DNA from: JBMYXZ01 sp049608925
GTDB taxonomy: Bacteria > Pseudomonadota > Alphaproteobacteria > JAGOMX01
Assembly: GCA_049608925.1 (NCBI GenBank)
Contig: JBMYXZ010000045.1
Location: 1 to 11,372, forward strand
DNA: 11,372 bases
Direction of reading: 5' to 3'
Below, in pieces: positions 1 to 7,400 of this stretch. Under the pieces are notes generated by a model. That model had not been told where the DNA came from and did not search any database. It saw only the letters and a list, made by a program, of their open reading frames with translations. Position numbers and translations under genes: made by a program. The stretch's first letter is position 1, and each line of letters starts with the position of its first letter.

Positions 1-485
1 TCCGTGTAAACCAAGCTGGTGAATTCGGCGCCCAGCAAATATACAAAGGCCAATTAGCGATCTTGAAAGATCCCCAAGATCAGGAAGTTATTTCGCATAT
101 GCTGGAACAGGAGCAAGTCCACCTTAAAAGGTTTAATGAACTAGTTGTTGACCGAAAAGTTAGACCGACTGCTTTGTCGCCTCTCTGGAATGTATTAGGC
201 TTTGCACTGGGGGCGTCAACGGCTATTTTGGGCAAGAAAGCTGCAATGGCGTGCACGGTTGCTGTAGAAGAAGTGATTGATGAACATTATCAGGAACAGC
301 TGGACACATTGAAAGACAATGATAAAGAGCTTACTGATTTGATTGAAAAATGCCAAGCTGAGGAGCTCGAGCACCGAGATATAGGACTAGAACACGGTGC
401 CGAGGAAACTCCTGGATATACAGTTTTGTCTACTGCCATCAAAGGGGCATCAAAACTGGCAATATGGCTTTCTAAAAGGGTTTAA
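1..485 (+). CDS. coq7: Coq7 diiron demethoxyubiquinone hydroxylase, 5'-truncated
   Basis: This is the C-terminal 160 residues of a Coq7-family hydroxylase, which hydroxylates the demethoxyubiquinone ring late in ubiquinone synthesis at the inner membrane. The open frame runs from base 3 into the window edge; TTG at 63 is an internal Leu codon, not the start, because the upstream frame encodes the conserved AGEFGAQQIY segment. The six carboxylate-bridged diiron ligands appear in order: Glu in AGEFGA, the ExxH in EQEQVH, Glu in AVEEVIDEHY, and the ExxH in EELEH. Family members are about 170-220 residues, so only a short N-terminal part is missing. The stop (483-485) lies inside the convergent dehydratase gene. 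Seen: motifs and the truncation. Known: family function. I am confident of the family. Confidence 0.93.
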   Translation, partial: RVNQAGEFGAQQIYKGQLAILKDPQDQEVISHMLEQEQVHLKRFNELVVDRKVRPTALSPLWNVLGFALGASTAILGKKAAMACTVAVEEVIDEHYQEQLDTLKDNDKELTDLIEKCQAEELEHRDIGLEHGAEETPGYTVLSTAIKGASKLAIWLSKRV

Positions 486-1407
486 GCCCTTCTTGTCCTA
501 ATCCACAAACTATCGCGCAGGATGTTGCGCCCTGCAGCTTTATGTTTCCTGATAAGATTGCTGATATAGCCGCAGATCCGCTTAACTCTGCCGCTATTCC
601 GAACTCTTTCCAAAGCCATCTGCTGGCATCCAACATATCTTGATCACTGACCAATACAATATCATCAACGACTTTTTGTATAAGGTCAAAATTCATCTGG
701 CTGGTTTCTTTAATAGCCAGAGTTCCAACACGTGTTGTAATTGATTCAATTGAGACAATTTTCCCAGCTTTACAACTGTTGTATAAAGTTGGGCAGCCTT
801 CAGGCTCGACCCCGATGATCTTTACATCAGGCTTGATGGCTCGGATTGCTGTGGCCATTCCACCCATCATTCCGCCACCACCGATTGGAATAATAATTTC
901 TTCGAGACCAGGTAGGTCTTCGAGCACCTCTAATGCGATCGTACCCTGCCCATTTATAACGCTTTTATCGTCATAGGGGTGCAAATATATCCCATTAGAT
1001 TCTTTCGTAAAGTCTCGTGCAGCATTACTGGCTTCATTAAGGTTTGTCCCCTCAATGATTATCTCCGCACCAAGTCTGCGTATTGCCTCGACTTTTTCTT
1101 CTGGTGTTGTGGTTGGAAGGAAAATAGTCGTCTTAATGCCATTTTTCCATCCTGCATACGCTACTGCACGTCCGTGGTTGCCTCCTGAAGCGGCGACAAT
1201 ACCCTTTTTTAGATCTTCCTTGCTGTGTTGCGCCAGTTTATTACAAACTCCGCGGTATTTGAATGATCCTGAAACTTGGAGCTGTTCCAGTTTCACATAC
1301 AAACCTGGAAAAGATGGGTTACCATGGTCTAACTTAAACGTTGGAGTTCTGCGGATATGTGGAGCAATTGTGTTTGCTGCTTCTTTAATCTTTTCAATAT
1401 TTACCAT
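472..1407 (-). CDS. Threonine/serine dehydratase, fold-type II PLP enzyme
   Basis: A 311-residue PLP enzyme that probably deaminates L-threonine or L-serine to a 2-oxo acid and ammonia. The Schiff-base lysine is K50 in SGSFKYRG. The substrate-carboxylate loop SGGNHG is at 75-80, the glycine-rich PLP-phosphate loop GGGGMMGG at 177-183, and C301 in IVCGLG sits where these enzymes place the residue contacting the pyridine nitrogen. It has no C-terminal ACT domain, so it resembles short catabolic dehydratases, serine racemase or hydroxyaspartate dehydratase rather than feedback-regulated IlvA; sequence alone does not separate these. The ATG overlaps the upstream YcbK-like stop in ATGGTAA, implying translational coupling, with an AAGG about 9 nt ahead as a weak ribosome site. 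The 3' end overlaps coq7 by 14 nt. Family call firm, substrate inferred. Confidence 0.9.
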   Translation of the reverse strand: MVNIEKIKEAANTIAPHIRRTPTFKLDHGNPSFPGLYVKLEQLQVSGSFKYRGVCNKLAQHSKEDLKKGIVAASGGNHGRAVAYAGWKNGIKTTIFLPTTTPEEKVEAIRRLGAEIIIEGTNLNEASNAARDFTKESNGIYLHPYDDKSVINGQGTIALEVLEDLPGLEEIIIPIGGGGMMGGMATAIRAIKPDVKIIGVEPEGCPTLYNSCKAGKIVSIESITTRVGTLAIKETSQMNFDLIQKVVDDIVLVSDQDMLDASRWLWKEFGIAAELSGSAAISAILSGNIKLQGATSCAIVCGLGQEGLKPF

Positions 1408-1970
1408 ACTGCCGGCCTTGGTCTTGTATCCACGTGGACAAAGCCAGATCTTGGGTAATATCCGACGCCGCCCTTTTGAAATGATACTGCTGTATTTCGA
1501 ATGGTCTTCAGTCTAACCCCTGGGATATAAAAATCAACCGCATTACCTGTTAAATGTTTACTATGTTTCGCAACACCGCGTTTTTTGCGGCGCAACATTT
1601 CATTGGTTTTCGGAGAACGATAACCACAAATGATCTCTAAAGGCTTTTTAGGGTCAACTTCCATCACCTTCACCACTTCCCATAAAAGCGTCATCAAGTC
1701 AGGGCACATTGTTGTTTCGTCATTTGTCCGCCAGTCTCTTAGCAAACGATTCAGGTCTTTTAGTGCTGATTCAACAAAACTGCCTTCAGCCCAGAAAGCT
1801 TCTTTGAAGAACTCGCCTGTATGGGTGTTATGCAGATGGAGACTGCGTTCAGCAAAAGCACTGCTGGGAACGCTTCTGGCTGCAACGATCTTTGGCGTTA
1901 GGATTGCCCCTGAAGTGGCTAGAGCAAAACTTTTGACAAATTGGCGACGAGATATATCCGAAACTATCAT
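1401..1970 (-). CDS. Tat-exported DUF882/YcbK-like M15-family protein
   Basis: A 189-residue secreted protein with a near-perfect twin-arginine signal (SRRQFVK at 7-13), then a hydrophobic stretch to about 30 and a plausible cleavage site after AFA at 38-40. The mature part is the DUF882/YcbK domain, related to M15 D-Ala-D-Ala peptidases and hedgehog-type zinc enzymes. Expected zinc ligands are H139 (SKH), D146 (NAVDFY) and H179 (FVHVD), and the conserved GYRSPKTNEML lies at 117-126. The likely job is cleavage or binding of peptidoglycan peptides in the periplasm, but biochemical activity of this subfamily is poorly defined. The Tat route suggests export in a folded state. A GAGGG lies 4 nt before the ATG. 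It overlaps the downstream dehydratase by 7 nt, and the PNPOx-like gene lies 73 nt upstream on the same strand. Confidence 0.9.
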   Translation of the reverse strand: MIVSDISRRQFVKSFALATSGAILTPKIVAARSVPSSAFAERSLHLHNTHTGEFFKEAFWAEGSFVESALKDLNRLLRDWRTNDETTMCPDLMTLLWEVVKVMEVDPKKPLEIICGYRSPKTNEMLRRKKRGVAKHSKHLTGNAVDFYIPGVRLKTIRNTAVSFQKGGVGYYPRSGFVHVDTRPRPAVW

Positions 1971-2043
1971 TAACCCTCAATAATATTATGGAAAATATAA
2001 ATAACGGGTACTTTTAGCGGAATTTCCCCTGAAATGCAAGCAA
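1971..2043 (-). promoter_or_regulatory. Spacer upstream of the YcbK-like gene, weak promoter candidate
   Basis: This 73-nt AT-rich spacer separates the PNPOx-like stop from the YcbK-like start. On the minus strand it contains CATAAT (1985-1990), five of six matches to a sigma-70 -10 box, but no convincing -35 at 17-18 nt. It also holds a small hairpin, ATTTC/GAAAT. Whether it is a promoter or is simply read through from the upstream gene cannot be decided by eye. Confidence 0.2.
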
Positions 2044-2060
2044 TCAAAACAGCTGCTTGC
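2036..2060 (-). repeat. Hairpin across the PNPOx-like stop codon
   Basis: A perfect 7-bp inverted repeat (GCAAGCA at 2036-2042, TGCTTGC at 2054-2060) with an 11-nt loop spans the stop codon of the PNPOx-like gene. No T-run follows it on the minus strand, so it is not a canonical intrinsic terminator. It could stabilise a 3' end or slow read-through into the YcbK-like gene. Confidence 0.35.
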
Positions 2061-2646
2061 TTGTCTTTGTCCAAGTTCCATTGTTGTTTGTATAGCTGAA
2101 CTTTTCCGACTTTTTATAAGGTGTTGCAATGTCCATTGCCTCCCAATCTGTTGGATGCACCCGTATAATCCCATAGTTATCAGGCAGTTGTGATAGATTA
2201 AACGTCCCTTCTTTCAGGCCAGCATTCAGGAAATAGACCTCTTTCACCCCATCTATTGTTTGCTTCCAGTATTTTTGCGCCAGTATTGGATCCTTGCTTG
2301 CAGGAATAAGCTCAGCGGTGCCGGAAACAATAGCCTGAGCAAGATTCTGATAGTTCACCATGCAAATCGAGATGTTTTGATTTTCCTCGAGCGCTTTCCA
2401 CTTCGGGCTGCTCGTGTTAGCAATCAAGATAATGTCACCATTTTCTTTAATATCCCAAATTTTCATAGTCCGGACCGTTGGCTTGCCGTCAATTATCACC
2501 GAAACCTGCCCATTTATCGCATTTTTTGTATGATTAAAGAAAGTATTGAGAAATTGATTAAGATTCTGCGGCATTGTTTTTTCTCCTTGGGCAAAACACC
2601 CTTGTGTTAAAACAGCAAACAACAATAAGGATGCAAGCTTGTACAT
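2044..2646 (-). CDS. PNPOx-like split-barrel FMN-binding protein, possible signal peptide
   Basis: A 200-residue protein whose residues 25-200 look like the pyridoxamine-phosphate-oxidase-type FMN split barrel: PTVRTMKIW at 57-65, then ANTSSPKWKALEENQNIS at 76-93, matching the FMN-phosphate-binding strand and loop of the family. Substrate is unknown; true PdxH, general stress FMN protein or haem/F420 relatives cannot be told apart here. The first 24 residues are a typical Sec-type signal: K3, a hydrophobic core SLLLFAVLT, then QGCFAQ; C17 is a poor lipobox, while cleavage after CFA is plausible. A second start at M25 (codon 2572-2574) would give a 176-residue cytoplasmic form. Both starts have good ribosome sites: AGGAG with a 6-nt spacer for the first, AAGGAG with an 8-nt spacer for the second. 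The longer form is given here; the true start is uncertain. Confidence 0.78.
   Translation of the reverse strand: MYKLASLLLFAVLTQGCFAQGEKTMPQNLNQFLNTFFNHTKNAINGQVSVIIDGKPTVRTMKIWDIKENGDIILIANTSSPKWKALEENQNISICMVNYQNLAQAIVSGTAELIPASKDPILAQKYWKQTIDGVKEVYFLNAGLKEGTFNLSQLPDNYGIIRVHPTDWEAMDIATPYKKSEKFSYTNNNGTWTKTSKQLF
2583..2588 (-). promoter_or_regulatory. Internal ribosome binding site for alternative start M25
   Basis: On the minus strand this reads AAGGAG, 8 nt before the in-frame ATG at 2572-2574 inside the PNPOx-like gene. Sequence and spacing are as good as or better than those of the upstream start. It therefore decides whether a signal-less 176-residue form is made, alone or together with the longer form. 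Confidence 0.5.
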
Positions 2647-2652
2647 GACGTT

Positions 2653-2681
2653 CTCCTATGAATTTTTCTGTTAATTCATAG
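2653..2681 (-). promoter_or_regulatory. 9-bp palindrome adjoining the PNPOx-like ribosome binding site
   Basis: A perfect 9-bp inverted repeat, CTATGAATT (2656-2664) and AATTCATAG (2673-2681), with an 8-nt spacer, lies just upstream of the PNPOx-like gene. In the mRNA, the 3' arm runs into the AGGAG ribosome site (2653-2657), so folding would pair two of its five bases and crowd the rest. As DNA it could instead be a dimeric repressor operator in the divergent intergenic region. The repeat is seen directly; either role is inferred. Confidence 0.5.
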
Positions 2682-2789
2682 CAGTAGACAATGAAAATAT
2701 ACAGTGATTTTTTAAGGTAGAGCTGATATCTTTTTAAGAGATAAATTTTCTTCGAGGCTGTTATTTCTGATACTTTTTCAACTTTTGGC
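2682..2789. promoter_or_regulatory. Divergent intergenic region, PNPOx-like / M50 protease
   Basis: The rest of the 143-nt divergent spacer is very AT-rich and must hold promoters for both directions if the units are independent. I see only weak candidates: on the plus strand GATACT at 2769-2774, which would put a transcription start within about 10 nt of the protease ATG, and on the minus strand a TGTATATT segment. Neither has a good -35 at the right distance. No terminator is visible. Confidence 0.3.
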
Positions 2790-3470
2790 ATGCAGCTGTT
2801 AATTTTTGCTGTTCCAATTCTTGTAGCGATCACATTTCATGAAGCTGCGCATGGGTTTGTTGCTCATTGGCTGGGCGATGATACCGCTAAAAAGCTTGGC
2901 AGAGTAACGCTGAACCCTCTTAAACACATTGATTTTTTTGGCACCATCGTTGTGCCGGCGATGCTTTTGCTGGCGCGAGCACCATTTCTATTCGGCTATG
3001 CCAAGCCCGTTCCTGTCAACTTCAGAGGGTTAAACTCGCCCAGGCGAGATATGGTTTTAGTGGCTGCAGCAGGTCCTGCAACAAATTTAATTTTGGCTTT
3101 AGTCTCAGCAATACTTTTGAAAATAACCACCGTAATCGTAGGCCCCATTGGCCCTCCTTCTATGGGAGTCGAAATACTTGCAAAAGCACTGATTTTTTCT
3201 ATCAGAATTAACTTAATTTTGGCGGTTTTTAACATGCTCCCACTCCCCCCACTTGACGGTGGTAGAGTTGCCGTAGGCCTATTGCCTAATTTTCTTGCAA
3301 TTCCTCTTGCGAAACTTGAAAACTATGGCATGTTTATTCTGCTTGGATTGATCTTCCTGGTTCCTTTTGCCGCAGGTCAATTGGGATATGATATCAATCC
3401 ATTTGCAACGATAATTTTGCCTCCTGTAGAGGTATTAATGCGTATCATTACAGAAATTACAGGGCTGTAA
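2790..3470 (+). CDS. Site-2-protease-like M50 zinc metalloprotease
   Basis: A 226-residue polytopic membrane protein of the M50 site-2-protease family, short rhomboid-independent type without a PDZ domain. The zinc-binding HEAAH is at 17-21 in the first membrane segment. The conserved GYAKPVPVN is at 69-77, AGPATN at 94-99, and the third zinc ligand D156 lies in N148MLPLPPLDGG. Hydrophobic segments lie near 1-15, 50-68, 88-116, 132-150 and 181-196. Such proteins cut membrane-embedded substrates; the substrate here is unknown. ATG 2790 is the only conventional start: the frame is closed upstream at 2742-2744 with no GTG or TTG between. No clear Shine-Dalgarno precedes it, so initiation may be weak or near-leaderless. 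It heads a codirectional run, with the hydrolase 14 nt downstream. Confidence 0.92.
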   Translation: MQLLIFAVPILVAITFHEAAHGFVAHWLGDDTAKKLGRVTLNPLKHIDFFGTIVVPAMLLLARAPFLFGYAKPVPVNFRGLNSPRRDMVLVAAAGPATNLILALVSAILLKITTVIVGPIGPPSMGVEILAKALIFSIRINLILAVFNMLPLPPLDGGRVAVGLLPNFLAIPLAKLENYGMFILLGLIFLVPFAAGQLGYDINPFATIILPPVEVLMRIITEITGL

Positions 3471-3484
3471 GCAAAGGTGGTCAG

Positions 3485-4483
3485 ATGATAGATGAGTTAT
3501 TTCCCGAAATTGAGCCATACAACACTGGCTTCATTGAACTTGATGATATTCACACTATGTATTTCGAAGAATCTGGAAATCCCGATGGTATACCAGTAGT
3601 CATCTTTCATGGCGGCCCCGGTGCAGGCAATAAACCGCAGAACCGTCAAATATTTAACCCATCAATCTATCGCATTATTCTTTTTGATCAACGTGGGGCG
3701 CTAAGATCCACTCCATTGGGTGAATTAAAGAACAACACGACTGATCATCTGGTAGCTGATATAGAAACTTTGCGTGAACATCTCGGTATTGAAAAATGGC
3801 TACTGTTCGGAAGTTCCTGGGGTTCAACCTTAGCGATGCTTTATGGAATAAAACATCCAGATCGGTGCTATGGGTTTATTTTACACGGGATTTTCCTGGG
3901 TAGACAGCGTGACATTCAATGGGGAGGCAATGGCGTCAGAGCATTTCACCCGGAAGCCTGGAACGCCATGATGGACTTTTTACCTGAAGAAGAGCGAGAC
4001 GATCATACTAGCGCTTACCATAAGCGTATTACCTCGCCTGATCCTGCCATACATTTACCAGCTGCTGCGGCCTATCTACAGTTTCAGTTCGCAATCTATA
4101 CCTATATCCCAGAAGAAGATTGCTCGGATTCGGATTCTAATGATGACGAACAGCAAGAACTTCCCCTGCATTTGGCTAAAATCGAGATACACTACTTTGC
4201 CAACAATTTGTTTATGGAAGACAACTATATATTGAATAATATCAATGCAGTATCGTCTCATCCTGTAACAATTATCCATGGACGTTATGATATGTGCTGT
4301 CCCCCCGAAGAAGCTTATGAGCTGGCAAAAGCATGGGGAGATAATGCCCAGCTAATAATGATTTCAGATGCTGGTCATTCAAAAACCGAGCACAGTGTCA
4401 TACCCGAATTGATTGAAACGCAGGATGTATTTGCCGAAATCATTGGCCAAGCATCTCAGAAAAATCATCTTCAATCTTCATAG
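3485..4483 (+). CDS. pip: Proline iminopeptidase-family alpha/beta hydrolase (S33), divergent
   Basis: A 332-residue cytoplasmic alpha/beta hydrolase of the prolyl aminopeptidase family, whose classical members release N-terminal proline from peptides. Seen: oxyanion HGGPG at 42-46, nucleophile elbow GSSWGS at 109-114 (S111), acid D269 in GRYDM, and H298 in DAGHS, so the catalytic triad is complete. Several signatures differ from typical members: the usual DQRGCGRS is DQRGALRS (68-75), the AWxxWE segment reads AYLQFQ (196-201) so the substrate-amine-binding Glu is Gln, GGAGHS is SDAGHS, and an acidic Ser/Asp run occupies about 209-225. Substrate specificity may therefore differ from proline iminopeptidase. 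The ribosome site AAGGTGG precedes the ATG by about 5 nt. The stop directly abuts the mfd ATG. Confidence 0.85.
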   Translation: MIDELFPEIEPYNTGFIELDDIHTMYFEESGNPDGIPVVIFHGGPGAGNKPQNRQIFNPSIYRIILFDQRGALRSTPLGELKNNTTDHLVADIETLREHLGIEKWLLFGSSWGSTLAMLYGIKHPDRCYGFILHGIFLGRQRDIQWGGNGVRAFHPEAWNAMMDFLPEEERDDHTSAYHKRITSPDPAIHLPAAAAYLQFQFAIYTYIPEEDCSDSDSNDDEQQELPLHLAKIEIHYFANNLFMEDNYILNNINAVSSHPVTIIHGRYDMCCPPEEAYELAKAWGDNAQLIMISDAGHSKTEHSVIPELIETQDVFAEIIGQASQKNHLQSS

Positions 4484-7400
4484 ATGTTTCTGGAATCTCT
4501 TAAACCACAGAAAATTGCCAGTTGTCCTGATGGATATATTGGCTTTGCTTTGCACAAGTTATTTAAGAGCAAAGGCCCTTTGCTGCACATTGCCAAGGAT
4601 GACAGACAAATGGCTTCTCTTGCCTCTGCCTTGGAATTTATTGACCCTGAAGTTCGCGTTTTGACGATCCCTGCTTGGGATTGTCTGCCATATGATAGAA
4701 ATTCTCCTCGGCCAGATATATCAGCCAAGCGAATGGAAGCTTTTTCCTGCCTGCCAACAAATGGAATCGTTATTACAACTTTGAATAGTCTACTGCAACG
4801 TATTCCACCTGAATCAATTGTACGTGGTTTTCAACAAGTGATATCGAAAGATGCCAGCCTTGATATTGAGAACTTCATCTCAACCCTGCCCAAACATGGG
4901 TATTTTCGCTCCAGCACCGTCCGTGAAACCGGTGAATATGCTGTACGTGGTGGTATCATTGATATTTTCCCGTCTGGATCAGACATCCCTTATAGAATTG
5001 ACCTGTTTGGCGACACAGTTGACAGTATCAGAACCTTTGATCCTATGAGCCAAAGAAGTTTGGATCATGTCACGTCCTTTAGTCTCGGAGCAGTAGGTGA
5101 GGTGCAATTGGATGCGGAAGCTATTGATAACTTTCGCTCAACATATATCAAAGAATTTGGCGCCAAGTCAACAGCAGATCAAATATATACAGCGATAACA
5201 AGTGGTCAAAAACCCTCTGGCTTTGAACATTACCTCCCTCTATTTTACCCAGAAATGGGCACTATAGTGGATATAATAGGGTGTCCAACCGTGTCTGTTG
5301 ATCATCATATTCAACAAGAACTCGATAACCGTTACAACGATATTGAAGATTACTATCAGACACGTAAAACCTATCTTATTGGTAAGCAAAATGAACAGGC
5401 TTACAGGCCGCTGCCACCTGAAAAACTATACATTCTTGAGCCTGAATTGCTAGAACGACTGAAAACCTTCAATTGCGTTGCAATATCCCCTTTTACAGAA
5501 GATGGAGAAGACCTGGAGCATGCTGGTGCCAAGTCACATACGTCCATACTGGGCAAGAAGGGTGATCAAAATGCCAGCATATATACTGTCCTAACCGAAA
5601 TAATAAAGCAGGCACGCAGTAATAAGAAAAAAGTTTTGATATGTGTTAGCTCGATCGGAGTTGGCGAGCGAATTGTTAAAAATTTGTCGGAAATAGGCAG
5701 TATTACCCCTGTTTGTGTGCAAAATTTAGGGGATATTAAACCTGTTTCTTGGTCGATTGTAGATATAGAACATGGATTTGAAACCGATACTCTGCTTCTT
5801 TTGACAGAGCAAGATATTTTCGGTGAGCGACAATCTCGCCCCAGAAGGCGCATCCGTAAACCAGAGATGTTAATCCAGGAAGCTTCTTCGCTTCAACAAG
5901 GCGATTATATCGTTCATGAAGATCATGGTATTGGCCAGTTTATTTCCCTAGAGACGGTTAGCGCAGATGGATCTAAGCATGATTGTTTATTGCTGCATTA
6001 TCACGGAAATGACAAGCTCTTCTTACCAGTTGAAAACTTATCTTTGCTCTCTCGTTATGGTTCAGAAGATTCAAACGTTAAGCTTGATAAATTGGGTGCA
6101 GCGGGCTGGCAAGCGCGCAAGTCAAAAGTAAAAGAACGCATAAAAGAGATTGCCGCCGATTTGCTGAAAATCGCTGTGGAAAGAAAGCTCCGTAAAGGCG
6201 AGATTTTCAGATCTGAAAATGAACAATACGAAAACTTTGCCGCCAAGTTCCCCTATACCGAAACAGATGATCAAAACCGCGCCATATCAGAAACACTGAA
6301 TGATTTGAAATCTGGAATAGCCATGGATCGTTTGGTTTGTGGAGATGTAGGCTTTGGTAAAACTGAAATCGCAATGCGGGCAGCATTCGCAGTCGCAAAT
6401 TCGGGCAAGCAAGTAGCAATAGTTGTACCCACAACTTTACTGTGTCACCAACATTTCAAGAATTTTCAGGCACGATTTCTAGGGTCAGGCATAACAGTTG
6501 CCTCGTTATCTAGATTAGTATCTGCCAAGGATAAAAAAATTGTTCAAAATGGGCTTACTTCAGGCGATGTTAACATCGTCATTGGCACACATTCTCTATT
6601 GTCTAAAAATGTAAACTTCAAAAATCTGGGTTTAGTCATTATTGACGAAGAACAACACTTTGGTGTTACGCAAAAAGAACGCTTAAAGCACCTGAAGTCA
6701 GAAGTACACGTGCTGACACTAACGGCTACTCCCATCCCACGTACTCTGCAAATGGCAATGACGGGCGTACGTGATATGAGCATTATCGCAACGCCCCCTG
6801 TAGATCGCTTAGCTGTTAGAACTTTTGTAAATACCTATGACCCCGTCATTATCAAAGAAGCGATTGAACGTGAAGTGCATCGAGGAGGACAAGTTTTCTA
6901 TGTTTGCCCAAGAGTCGCAGATTTAGGCAAGGTATTTGATGAACTGCAAGAAATAGTTCCCGACGTACGTGTCGCCTGTGCGCATGGACAAATGCCCGCA
7001 ACTGAGCTTGAAAAGGTAATGTTAGGCTTTAGCAATGGTGAGTCAGACGTCCTATTATCAACCAATATCGTTGAATCGGGTATTGATATACCAAGCGCAA
7101 ATACCATGATAATTCACCGAGCGGATCGCTTTGGATTAGCACAGTTGTACCAGTTGCGCGGCAGGATTGGACGCTCAAAGACCAGGGCCTATGCGTACCT
7201 GACGCTGCCAATTAATCAGCCCCTTTCCGACACAGCACAAAAAAGATTAGAGGTTATGCAGTCTCTAGATAGCCTCGGAGCCGGTTTCCAGCTGGCTAGT
7301 TATGATCTAGACATTAGGGGTGCAGGGAACCTTCTAGGGGATAAACAATCAGGACACATTCAAGAAGTCGGTGTCGAGTTGTACCAACAAATGCTGTCAG

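Noticed and set aside
63..485. TTG at 63 as the start of a short Coq7-like protein
   Set aside because: The frame is open to the window edge and encodes the conserved first diiron Glu motif upstream, so the gene is truncated by the window, not short.
499..507. TAATCCACA, 8 of 9 matches to a DnaA box
   Set aside because: A single isolated near-match inside a coding region, with no cluster of boxes or AT-rich unwinding region around it; not evidence of an origin.
726..737. Palindrome CAACACGTGTTG as a possible parS site
   Set aside because: It shares only the central CACGTG with the parS consensus; the flanking TTT/AAA arms are absent, and it lies within the dehydratase coding sequence.
1429..1438. 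Palindrome TCCACGTGGA as a possible parS site
   Set aside because: Only the CACGTG core matches; the arms differ from parS, and the sequence encodes the conserved HVD motif of the YcbK-like protein.
1055..1516. Plus-strand open frame of 153 codons opposite the dehydratase and YcbK-like genes
   Set aside because: It lies antisense to two well-supported genes, its product resembles no family I recognise, and its low-complexity composition fits a shadow frame.
1630..1983. Plus-strand open frame of 117 codons opposite the YcbK-like gene
   Set aside because: It is antisense to a gene with clear Tat and zinc-ligand motifs, has no recognisable domain, and no supporting ribosome site or neighbour.
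2260..2610. Plus-strand open frame of 116 codons opposite the PNPOx-like gene
   Set aside because: Antisense shadow of a conserved split-barrel domain; no motif of its own.
2718..2745. TATCT/AGATA hairpin in the divergent spacer
   Set aside because: A weak 5-bp AT-only stem; not distinguishable from chance in such AT-rich sequence and not terminator-like.
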